Shown here in pieces: positions 12,301 to 22,738 of a stretch of DNA of 64,000 nt (position 1 is the stretch's first letter; each line of letters begins with the position of its first letter). Source of the DNA: Tetmemena sp. SeJ-2015 (Eukaryota; Ciliophora; Spirotrichea; Sporadotrichida; Oxytrichidae); assembly GCA_027382625.1 (NCBI GenBank), contig JAJKFJ010022933.1, positions 62,001-126,000 of the forward strand, read 5' to 3'. The translations under genes were made by a program, and so were the position numbers. The notes under the pieces were generated by a model. That model was given only the letters and a program-made list of their open reading frames with translations, did not search any database and had not been told where the DNA came from.

Positions 12301-13757
12301 CTCTTATATGAGGAGGAATAACTAATAAGCCTTGAGTTTTTTCAAATCCAATATCATCCCTTTGTCGATTTACAAATCTTGAGTTTTAGTTATAATTGCC
12401 AATGATACGTCTTTATGGAGGCAGGGGTTTACTTCTACCATCGTCGGATAAATTTTGGTAAGACTCAATTATTTCGTCAGTCACACCATTTAGCTTCACT
12501 GACTCCTCTTCGATAATGTCGAAATCTTGATTATTTTGCGTAAGCATTTGATTAAGTGATCGCTTACCTTTCATGTGTACACTTGGTCGAGAGTTAAGTT
12601 ATCTTCCCAGAAGAGTATTTTATTTCTAGTGGCTGGACATAATCTTTGTTTGAATTTTCCTGAGGTTCTTATTTGAGTGTATTCTCGAAGACTTCGGAGA
12701 TTTGCTATTAAAATTAAATATATTGAAAACATCTCTAGGGAAATTTATCCCGTTCTTGTCCTTAGGCTCTAAATTCATGAAAAGATCCTCGCCTATTCTC
12801 TAAACACCGTCATTATTATTGCGACCAGCGTCATTCTTATCGTAGGCTTCTAATTGAGAAATATAGGATACGTTATTGCTCTAAGTTGGAGTCACTACAC
12901 CTGAGATTAAATCACAAAATAAATGAAATGACTTCCATGATTTGCTATATTTTTAGCTGAAGTTGCTTTTGATACTGATTGAAATCTTTTTTATAGGGCA
13001 TAAAGATTCTCTCTTTAAGCTTTTGTTCTTTCTATTCTTGCTTTCCCAAGTTTTCATTAAGTCTTTTGTTCATTGCTTCCTCTGGCTTTGAAATCCAAAA
13101 TAGCAAGTCAGGATGTTCCTTCATAGTTCGAATAAAACTACAAGTATACTTTTAAGAGTGAAGACGATTACTTACTCATTCAAATCGAAGAATTCTTTCT
13201 CACTGGCTATCATCCGAAACACTCTCTCGATAAATTTAGGATTAATCGGCACTATTTAAGGTAACTTTGAATTTGAAATTACTTGGCTTGGCAAGAGCTG
13301 TTTAATTAAATGAGCGAATGAACCCACAATCTTGCGAAAATCGAGGAAGGTAATTAAAATGTTAATAATAATTTATCCGGAGCATTTTTCATCTAGAAGT
13401 TCGAAACTTTGCTTTAATTTCTCTTCCACTGTTCCATATAGCAGAACATCAATATAATTCAAATACTGCTCCAAGGTTAACAATATAAAGTAGTTATCTA
13501 TTGAAATTAGTCAATGGTGTATTTTAATTACAAATCCGTTTCTTTCTTTGTCCATGACTTAAATTATATTCTAATTAATTAAGTTCAACTTGAAACATTC
13601 TATCGCACATAAAAGAAAGGGATTCTATGCCGATTATACCCAGTGATTCTCGATAATTTTTGTGAGAAAGTTTGTGATTGACTGCCTGAGATTCAAATCT
13701 GGATTGAATTATAACTTGAAATTCTGGCTTACCTCTTGGTGAATTCAAAAAGTTCAT
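9396..13757 (-). CDS. Phosphatidylinositol phosphate kinase with EF-hand N-terminus
   Basis: Family: phosphorylates phosphatidylinositol monophosphates to PIP2 at membranes. The C-terminal catalytic domain (10660 down to 9396) is clear: NFNLVFNIMLGIKKAID, FFYYTSDGKFVLKTISRNEF, IDRRYDLKGSTQGR (DLKGS nucleotide/substrate motif, about 10040), IIDYSLLVGVHY (the IDYSLL/MDYSLL motif, about 9845), IYFIGIIDILTEY and a final YAERFTRFMNN; stop at 9396-9398. A GTAAGC...TATAG intron follows LTEY near 9545-9575. Upstream, 13757-13150 encodes an NCS-like EF-hand region (FMCDRMFQVEL; YLNYIDVLLYGTVEEKLKQ; FELLDEKCSGQI), then about 700 Ser/Gln-rich residues. The EF-hand-to-kinase link relies on open frames with small inserts (near 11050 and 10755). 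Family precedent: apicomplexan PIP5Ks carry an EF-hand/NCS-like N-terminus. The true start may lie up to 14040. Confidence 0.82.
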
Positions 13758-14046
13758 CTTCTTGGATCAAATATAATATAAATACACACATAATTGGAAC
13801 CTCCAAACTTTTCCATACTTCTATTGAAGATGAAGTCTAGTGCCCTGAATGGTTTTGGGTTACTTCTTGCCACAACATGAAAGAGATCTCATTTGTAAGA
13901 TGTTGTTTCTGTTTTTGAAACAAGATGTCTATATTTTTAAATCTATTTTTAATCACTTCTATTGCATCATCTATGTTGTAAGATGTGAGTTAATATTAGT
14001 GTTTAACATTCCAATAAAGTGTTGATAATTAGTAATTAGGTAATCA

Positions 14047-14702
14047 ATGGAGTCATCAGATAGCACTTAAAATAAGGCTTAAGCTGAGGAAGGTGTGAGC
14101 CAGACTTAAACTAGCTTGCCCAAGCAAAAAATGGATTAGCAGACTTTGTACAAGAAAGGAGTAGAAGCACTGAGAGAGGCTGCTTCTATCTTGATTTGCA
14201 ACTGGTTTGACTTGAACTACGCAATTGAGCAGGGACTCAGCACTAAGAATAAAAAGCTGAAGCTTGAAGATGAAAAAGAGATAGATCAACTTAAGGATTT
14301 AATTAGCTACCTCAAGAGTGAGAGAAAGAGCGACATGGCACTCAGAAATGACTTAATCTCGGCAATGGTAGATTTGAGTAAGCTAAGAAGATGAATAACT
14401 CTTTATAGGTTTGGAATAGGATATAGAGCTTTAAGATTATGAAGACTGTTTACTTGATTTCATGGACATGAATTTTAACATGATGATTGAAGATAATTCT
14501 GCCAAGGAGATCATTAAATATAAGCTCCTTTTATTTTAATTAGATAGGTTCTGCTATTATGAAAGTCAGATATCAACTTTTTAAGAGTGCTTAAGACTTG
14601 GAGTATTTAGAATCTGAGGTTTCATTAAATAATTTTAGAATATTGAATGATGCAGATGGATTTGAAATGGTAACAAACGATAAAAAAGGAAGGAGAAGAT
14701 GA
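14047..14702 (+). CDS. Small coiled-coil protein, hypothetical
   Basis: The ATG at 14047 opens a frame rich in charged residues (KKGVEALREAASILICNWFD; KLKLEDEKEIDQLKDLISYL) that ends in TGA at 14393-14395. A second frame with the same character continues (LEQDIELQDYEDCLLDFMDM) after a short insert, and a third finishes at TGA 14700-14702 (EYLESEVSLNNFRILNDADG). It looks like one helical protein of about 190 residues with two small introns or IESs. No family recognised. It is divergent from the lipid kinase gene, whose 5' end nearly abuts it. Confidence 0.5.
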
Positions 14703-14997
14703 TTTCTTCCCCTCTAAAACTAATACTTTCAATTTCTTAATTATTATTCAAGGGAAATATTTATTATATTGATATTTAAAAGCTCAATAAAAATTTAAAT
14801 TTTGATAAAATTTGTGATAATTATCCCATTAAAATATAGTCATTTTTTAAGAAGTTAGATATAAATTATATTTATGACAGCAATAATTAAAGAATTCCTT
14901 AATAGTTGAGGCACCCTATCAACCTTTATATATTCTCGCAAATAAAATATTTGTCGTGAATAAATTAGTAAATAAATTTCATTTAATTTCGGTAAAT
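14703..14997. other. AT-rich intergenic stretch
   Basis: No gene seen. The stretch is about 80% A+T and separates the small coiled-coil gene from the long plus-strand gene that follows. It probably holds the end of one macronuclear chromosome and the start of the next, but there is no telomeric repeat to mark it. Confidence 0.4.
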
Positions 14998-17900
14998 ATG
15001 AAGCGGTAGGACACTGATGATGAGAACTCTTCTTCTGAAACTGAATCTGAAGGAGAGGAACCTATGCCTGAAGATGAAAATAATTCACTCTACATGTCTT
15101 AAATCTAGTATCAAGACCTCAAAGAGTTAGTTGCCCCTCTCTCTATGGTTTGATAATCATTTTATGTAGTCGAAGCAAAGTGGTAGGAAACATGGATACT
15201 ATTCGATGGCTGAGAAAGAGGTATAACAAAACAACTAAAAAACCCTATCTAATGACTGACAGCGAAAACAAGCATATTCAGAAGATCAAAACAGTTTTTC
15301 AGAACTTTGATTTTGATGGATCAAGTAGGCTTCTAGTTTTATGGTAAATGTAATTTTAGAAACGCTGGATGCTGAAGAGGTCTTTCAGATGCTTGAAGAG
15401 AATAATATAGATATTCCCATACCTATACTCAAGAGCTTGTTTTCAATAGTCAAAAAACTTAATCAATTTTATTTCCATTTGAATATTTTTAGTAGGCCCT
15501 AGGAAAGCTGGTGAACTTAGAATGGGAGAATTCATCAAGTTTTCATTTGACTAAATTGCGAACAAGAGTAAGACTAATCATTTGAAAACTTTTAATTATT
15601 TTCATAGAATTCCGAAAGCTGATATAGACAATCAGGAGCAATTTAAAGGAAGAGTCGCTTACTAAGCAATCAACTTTCCTGCCTTTTTCTTTCCCCACTT
15701 TATTGAACTATAATTTCATAAAAGAAGGCAACTAGACAAAATATTCACAAGCTTATTAAAAAGAACGTAAGCCTACATATCCTATCCTATCATGGCTTAT
15801 ACATCTCGCTTTATAGCAACTGAAAGTGGATCAAGTATTTGAGGACATAAAAATGTTCGAGCAGCTACTCACTCTCAGTCAGCAATCTGAGAAAACAGGC
15901 GGAGAGGAAAACTACATTTATCGAGAGATCAAGCTAGAGAAAGAACTCAACAAGCTCAAGAAAAAGATCATGAGAGACATTTCAAAAGAGGAATTAAGAA
16001 AGCTCCTTCCTTACGAGGAATTTCATTAACTACCATCATTAAAATCATTTCTAAGTAGAGCTTTAGCCGATGAGGACAGTGATTTAGAGGAAGAGGAGGA
16101 AAATTCTCTCTCAAACCTCTTTTTTGGGGAATTTAAAACTCCAAAAAAAAAACTTAAGGAGATTTTAAAGAAGAGAGGCAGAGAAGAAAGACCCAGAATT
16201 AAGTTCAACAAGGAGGGAACAAAACGAGGAACATATTGATGAGTTCATAGCCTCACTCTCTCAGAGGAAATCTGCTTAGAACAATAATCCTGTGATAAAG
16301 ATATCTGAGGCTTCTCCGAGGAACTTTAGCGGAAGTGTTCTTGTGAAAAATTCAATCAAAGAAGCAAACCCCAAAAGATTTAAAAATTTTAGAAGCTTTT
16401 TTTGTAAAAATCCTCTTTATTTTGAAAGATTTTAAAACCCCGGAAATTGATGGATGTAGCCCGGGAAAAAAATAGAAATTTTTCCCCAACAAACTGATAA
16501 GAACTAAAAAGTAAATAATTATGTTTACATCATTTAAGCTTCAAGCTAGCTTTTGAAAACTCCCTCTCAAGCGGAAATCAAATAGCAAAAGTAAATAGAT
16601 GAGCTACTTTCTTAAAGCTCTCTTCATCTAATTTCAGAAAAGGACAAGCCCTAATTATCTCATAGGTCGTTAGTGCCTGAAAGTATCCTTAAAACTTCTT
16701 ATCAAAAGAGAGAACACCACCGACAAGAAGAGGAGCTGCAAAAAGAAATTCAGTTGACCAAGGAGTAAACTCTTTCTAGAGTGTCTTAAATCATATAGAC
16801 TGCTCAGTAGCAAGCTGAAAAATAAAGGCCTGAATTCATCAAGCAAATTATGAGAGAACAACTCCAGGCGAGGAAAAGCCAAATAAGACTTAGGACTTCG
16901 CAATCTCAGAGAAGATTCAGTACTATGAACAGTCAAATTACATCCCAAGGAGGAGATCAGTTTTCCGAAAACAGATTTACAGCAAAGCGATTTACAAATC
17001 AATTTCAAAAGTATAGAAATCAGAATATGCTACTTCGGAGGTAAACTGAGCCCGAAGCTTAAACTTTAGAAACTGTTCCGAGAACTTACTCAGGCTTAGT
17101 GAAGGTAAAGGATAATTTAGCTTCTATACAAAATATGAGACTGACTTCGAGTTAAATAAGTTAAAGACCAAACTTAAGAATGTCAACCTCACAAAAACTA
17201 TTGCCAACATATTAAGCTCTTGGTAAGATAACTCAACAAACAGAGTAATCCTAACTTTTTCAAGCCTCTTCATCAGATAATTTCTAAAAACTAGCATCTA
17301 TCAATGGTTCCTAGTCACCAATTTCCTAATACACTCGAGATCTTACGACAGCAGCAACTAGAAGAATAATTGGAGGAGAGCCTGAACTTCTTAGTTAGAA
17401 GGAAGTCTCATCCTAGATAAGAAAATTTGATAAGAATGAGTTCAAGCACTTTGGAATAATGCTCAAGATTACCTCTCCTGCAAAGAAACTAGGAAAGAAC
17501 CACCAAAAGAAATTAGTCATGATTTAGGAGTCAATGACAAAAGTGGTGGGAAATCCGTTTGAGTAAAACTAAAACATCAAGTTCTTTGAACCCGAATATG
17601 AAAAGCAAAGATGGAATGTTACTCAGCCCTTCCTCAACAGAGTTAAAAACCAAATTCATACTCTTAATCAATAGAACCATTTTCATGATAAACCTTTTGT
17701 CTTTGAAAATACTTTATCCCAAATTAATAGTCTCAGTCGGCCTGATAGTAATTATTTAATGCCACTTTTTAGGTTTTTATTTCATTAAGAAAGAAAGAAA
17801 ACTAGTGGAAATATCCCTCTAGGAGTTAGCAAAGATAAATTAAGAGGATCTAAATCTGAAATTCGGAGAATAGTCAGATCAGGATAGCTTGAAATAGAGA

Positions 17901-20900
17901 CTAACCTTCTCTTTTATAGAGTTGATCAGAGAACAAAATTCTCCTTTGGCATCTCTTTTGATTCCTTAAGGACTTAAGAAAATTTTTAAACAAGTGCTAG
18001 AAATAGAAGATGGAGAAGATGATGAAATGAAAAACTTAGAGGGAAGTCAAATTTTTAACATACAAAAAAATAAATCAGGAAATATGAGCTCTAGTCAGTT
18101 GATGAGTCCTTATAAAGAAGGAAATTATCAGAATCCGTTTGAATAGGTTAAAAATAGGGAAAATTAAGAGAAGAAGAATAACTCTATACAAAAATTGCAA
18201 GCTACTGAAATGAGGCTATAAAATGCTCATCATGATTTTATAAATCAGATACTAGACTTTAATTAGGATTACTATGTGACAAGCTCTTCTGACTTCTCTG
18301 TGAATCTCTGGTCGAAAGAGTTTTAGCATTTGATTCAGGGATTCAATCTTGGGGATGAAGTAGTGAGTCTAGCTAGAGCCTTGGATGACTTTCTTGTCTG
18401 CGGATGTATCAATCATTTAAATTGAAGGTTTCTAATTAACATTTTATGAAGACATAAATGGCATGATGGGTGTTATCGATATCGGTAGTTGCAAGGTAAC
18501 TTAAATAAATAAGCGAGCTCATATGGGAACAGTAATTTCCTGCATCCCGCTAAATAAGCTGGGAAGAGAATACATAGTAAGCTAAGATGATTCTCGAGAG
18601 ATTAAAGAATTTAATTCTCTAGATAGATCAGCGACTTTGGACAACCGATAGCAAAGATTATGGGAAGATCCTACAATCCAGTGTGGAATGTTCAGAGCTT
18701 AATTGAAGTTGAAATAGAAGGTATGAATGATCCTGTGATCGTTTCTGCTCAAGGTAGCGAACCCAAACTAATTATTGATTATTGTAATAAATATGCTACA
18801 GAGTTGATATAAACAGAGGTTAGTTAGAATAGATTAGCGAAATTTTTACTAGAGGACTTTCCTCTGCCCTGGTTCTGATATCTTAAGAATATTATGCATC
18901 CTCAAGCTAAACTTTGATTGAATTCTTCCACACTAAGAATCAATAAAACGTGAATACGATTACAATCCCAGAATCTCAAAGCAAGGATGAGATTGACAAC
19001 TATTTTAACAGCAACGAAGGTGTGATGACAATGTCAGTCCATCCCATTTTCGGTGATCCTAACAAAAGATATTTGGCTGTATCTGGAACAAACAGGCAAA
19101 TCTTGTTCTACAAGGTAGACCTACAACTAAAATGTCAGTCTATGCTTTTATTCACACTGAATACATCCCATTAGAACGCTATTAACAACATATCTTTCTT
19201 TATTTAATTTCCTACGACTTAAGGATCCAGGTTATTGCTATTTAGTTTCAGCCTCAATTGATAAGTTCTAGGGAATTCATAAAGTAGAGTTTCCAGTCCT
19301 TGAAAACGATGGATAGAACTCCAAGCTATAAAGCTCAAGGAAATAGTTAGGTAGATTGGATTCTAACTCTCAAAAGCAGAGTGTGAAGGGCATTCTTAAA
19401 AAAGAGCCATCAGTAGGCGGTGACAACTAGAAAAGTGATTATAAATTCTTAAATGAGTATCTGAAAGAAAATCAGGAAAACAGAGCAGATAAGACTCACC
19501 CTAATTGCTGTCTTATATTTTGATAATTATACATTAACTCTTAGAAAGTAAGAATTTAGATACATGAGGATGTAAAATATATAAAATTCTATCAAGTCTA
19601 TCCCTTTATCAATTAAAATGGCTTTTTAGACAAGTAGAAAGTAAGTTTCTTAAATAAATTAAGACCTATCGTATAGCATTGGAATAGAACACCCCTTATA
19701 ATAAGACTTATTTGAAAACAACTTTAACTCATATACCTATCCAGATATATTAATTTTGTAATAGAAAGAAGGCTTCTATAGACGAGAGATAATATTTACG
19801 AGTTAAGACCTTTAGATTACAACTAACTATTGAGTTTAGCATCTAGGAGACAGCAATTATATAATAATAACTCATCTATACACCAGTTTCAACCTTAACA
19901 TTTTGTCACTTAAAATTACTAAAACCCTTCTTTAATAAAAATGCTTCTTTAAAGTAAATTTTTTCTAAGCTTGATTTTATCAGGTCAGATTTTTTGGAGC
20001 CTAAATAGCAAGACAGGAGAGATAACTTCTTTAAACTGTAAACTTGATAGCAAAAGCCACTAAACTAGCTTAAATAAGTTGAGCAACAGTAAAACTCCTC
20101 TCTTAATGATTGTGAAAATTCGCATTTGTCATAATAAAGTGGCCGTTTCAGAAATAGGTCTGCAATTAATTTATGATGTATCTTAAATTGAAAGTACTAC
20201 CTAGATGGAGATCATATCTCAAAAGTCCAAGAGAAATTCCAGCTTAAATTTCTTGAGGAGGATATTCTGCAGAGAAAAGAAAGAGCCCAAATATTAGCCA
20301 CAAAGTTACCTTCAGAATATACATTAATAGTAGGAGAACTCTTATCAAGCCAATCAATCTTTATTAAGAGACTAAAATCGATTGAACTAATTCTCGTAAA
20401 TTATAAAAGATGAAGAAAGTGTTCATTTCCCAAACACCACTTTAGATCATTCCAGGAATATAATGATATATTTAATAAGCAGCTTGATTAAAGGTTCCTA
20501 CTCAATCGTTCTAAACCAAAGAACACTCTTATCATCGACTAGAATGAGCTTAAAAATATTGATGAAATTTTAGTTACTCAAGCTAACTCCAATTTCCCCA
20601 AAGACGCTTCCATTAGAATTCCATTAAACAAGGGAAACACCTAAAGTAGACTAAGCAATTACATGGATTTATCTTTTCTTCCTCATAATCCGAGATAAAG
20701 AAATTTCTCTTCAATTTTTGGAGAAACTGGAGTTTTCAAAGTAGAGGAATTAATTAACAGAAACAAAAATGACTTGAGGAAAGAAGTATAGAGGAGAGGA
20801 GAAAACTCAAGAAATAATTTTGTGCAACTTATGGATTTGATAAATACTCCTCTTTTAACATAATCAGATCTTGCATCTACAAGTGCTTACACAACCTAAT

Positions 20901-21778
20901 AAATTAATCCTTATGAGTTGATAAATTCTCCAAATGCTTATAACAGCTTGAACCCTAAGATCAAGAAAAAAATCTCTTCTACTCAAATGATAGTAAGCCC
21001 TAGAATTTCTAAGACTCCAATATCGGCTCCAGATTAAGTAAATAATAAGAGAAACGAACCTCAAATCCCTCCATTTTCTCCTGCTTAATAAATTCAGTTA
21101 TTTTAAAAGAAAATTTAACCCACTTAAAACAAATCTCTAATAGAGACACCCCAGCAAAATGAAAACCAAAACTAATTAAATCCAAGCTCACTTTCTGTAA
21201 ATTATGTAAACAATACTAAAAACTAAACTAATCCAGTTACACTTCCAAATATCAAAGATTTAATAAGCTAGATCTTAGATGGCCAATAATCAAAGAGAAA
21301 TCCTCTTTTAAGCTAGCCATTATAACAAATATGCAAGCTGCATCCTGTGCTAAACAAAATCTGCTTTGATTGTTTGACTAAAATAGTTGAGAACTGTGTA
21401 GAAGTCAAATTGTTCAATAAAGGGGAAGTAGTGTATAAAGAGGATCAAAAGGATAATAATATAATATTCCCTCTGTATGGAAGCCTGGCTATAAGTTCAA
21501 AATAATTGGGAAATTTGGGAACAGTATCATGGGGATAGACAGCTGGGGAAGAATGCTTTTGTGATCCTAAATATACAAATCGATAATTTGAATGCCAAAG
21601 TGCTTCTTAAGCAGGTACTTTGATATTAGATGCTGACCTTTACTAGAAATTAAAGCAAAAAGGATTCGCAAATTAGTAGTGTATCAAATTTTTGGATCAT
21701 GTTTTTAAGAAGAATTTTATCAATAAGTAAAATTGGACCTCAAAATTATCAAAAGAGCCTAAACAAGACTTAGTATGA
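14998..21778 (+). CDS. Very long protein: EF-hand, WD40-like repeats, C-terminal cyclic-nucleotide-binding domain
   Basis: Read as one gene from the ATG at 14998 to TGA at 21776-21778. N-terminus: acidic, then an EF-hand-like region (TVFQNFDFDGSS near 15300; LDAEEVFQMLEENNIDIP; RMGEFIKFSFDQI). 15826-16230: Lys/Glu-rich helix. 16460-17440: Gln/Ser/Arg-rich. 18240-20200: WD40-like blades (YVTSSSDFSVNLWSKEF; GTVISCIPLNKLGREYIVSQ; RYLAVSGTNRQILFYKVD; YCYLVSASIDKFQGIHKVEF; LSGQIFWSLNSKTGEITSL). 21380-21660: a CNBD-like beta-roll (EVKLFNKGEVVYKEDQKDNN, PLYGSLAISSK, GEECF). Two pointer-bounded IESs (16374-16424 and 16439-16459) join the EF-hand and Gln-rich parts in frame, which argues for a single gene; other joins (near 16200, 17770, 18420) are inferred. 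It could be two genes, split near 16450 or 18430. Role unknown; Ca2+ and cyclic-nucleotide sensing is a guess from the domains. Confidence 0.55.
16374..16424. other. Candidate IES, 51 nt (pointer AAAGATTT)
   Basis: AAAGATTT occurs at 16374-16381 and 16425-16432. The 51 nt between are very AT-rich and a multiple of three, so removal keeps the frame (NPKRF...QNPG). Assignment rests on the 8-nt repeat and composition; there is no homologue to test it against. Confidence 0.5.
16439..16459. other. Candidate IES, 21 nt, carries the in-frame TGA (pointer CCCGG)
   Basis: CCCGG occurs at 16439-16443 and 16460-16464. Removing 21 nt deletes the only in-frame TGA between the EF-hand part and the long Gln-rich part of the gene, and keeps the frame (NPG|KKIEIF). 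Confidence 0.6.
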
Positions 21779-22735
21779 AATAATTGTATTCTTTATACTG
21801 ACTTATATCTGAATCATTTCTTTTAGATTTAAATGATAAAGTCGCTGACCTTCCAGACCTTAATCTCTCAATTTATTAAGCATTGAGTTTTCTTTCTTTC
21901 ATAATCTATTGAGTGATTTCTTCTACATCACTTTACTATCTGAGAACCTCCATGCACTATCTATCACCTTGCTTTATCTTCTTTTTGAACGCATTAACTT
22001 TGTCTACTTTAGTTTTGAATCCCTCAATAAGACTGAGGCAATCTTCTAGAACTGAGCTCTTGTCGAATAGTTTGATGACAGCTTTGATTTACTCCATTAA
22101 GAAGACGAGGGATTGTTTGACATTTGACTTTCTAAACTTATCTTGAGAATCTCTAAGTACCCCTTGGAACTAGTCTATCAGTTTTTCATTAGGAAGCATT
22201 TTGACTCGGAGTGTTTCCGATATCTCTTCTGCAACAAAAGCTAAGGATTTTACAACATGTTCTTAATGATCTAGTTCACACATTTGACACAAGTAAGAGT
22301 GGTCCTCTGTGCATAGTTTGTGAATCGGTTTGTTGTGAGTAGCGCAGATTGGAGACTGCATAGGAACAATCTTCTCATACTGAGATTAATTCAGACTGTT
22401 GTTACCTTCCATTTTAAATTTCTTCTTAATATCGCCCTCTGCCTGATCAAGCGTATCAAAGTTTTAAAGTTATTAAGAAAATTAAGAAAAATTCAAACTT
22501 AGGAGTGCAATAAAGGATTAGATGCAGAAGGCACTAATTTTCGTAACTATGGCTGCTTATTAAATGCTAAAGGCGAGTGAATTGAGAATTTCTGAATCAT
22601 AGGGGTCTGTGTTGGTATCCCTTTCACATTAAGGTGCCCTCTATAAGTCAGCTCAGGGGTTTTCAAGCTTTTAATTTTCTCCTATAAAATTGCCTAATCA
22701 AATTATCTTATCAAAGTTCCATTACTATCATACAT
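21720..22735 (-). CDS. B-box zinc-finger protein
   Basis: Starts at the ATG 22735-22733 (MYDSNGTLIRQFDQAI...). A GTTTGA...GATCAG intron (about 22446-22501) is needed to join LLHSQ to AEGDIKKKFK in frame. A B-box follows at about 22370-22270: CATHNKPIHKL, CTEDHSYLCQMCELDHQEH, with the Cys/His/Asp spacing of a B-box zinc finger. The remainder is a predicted coiled coil (about 140 residues), as in TRIM-type proteins, but I see no RING. The TGA at 21720-21722 overlaps the last 59 nt of the convergent plus-strand gene, so the real 3' end may be slightly upstream. In this family B-boxes mediate protein-protein contacts; the specific role is unknown. Confidence 0.75.
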
Positions 22736-22738
22736 CTT

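Noticed and set aside
16369..16376. CCCCAAAA, the hypotrich telomere unit, suggesting a telomere or telomere-bearing transposon end
   Set aside because: Only a single 8-nt copy, inside an open reading frame, with no tandem array and no nearby transposase-like frame.
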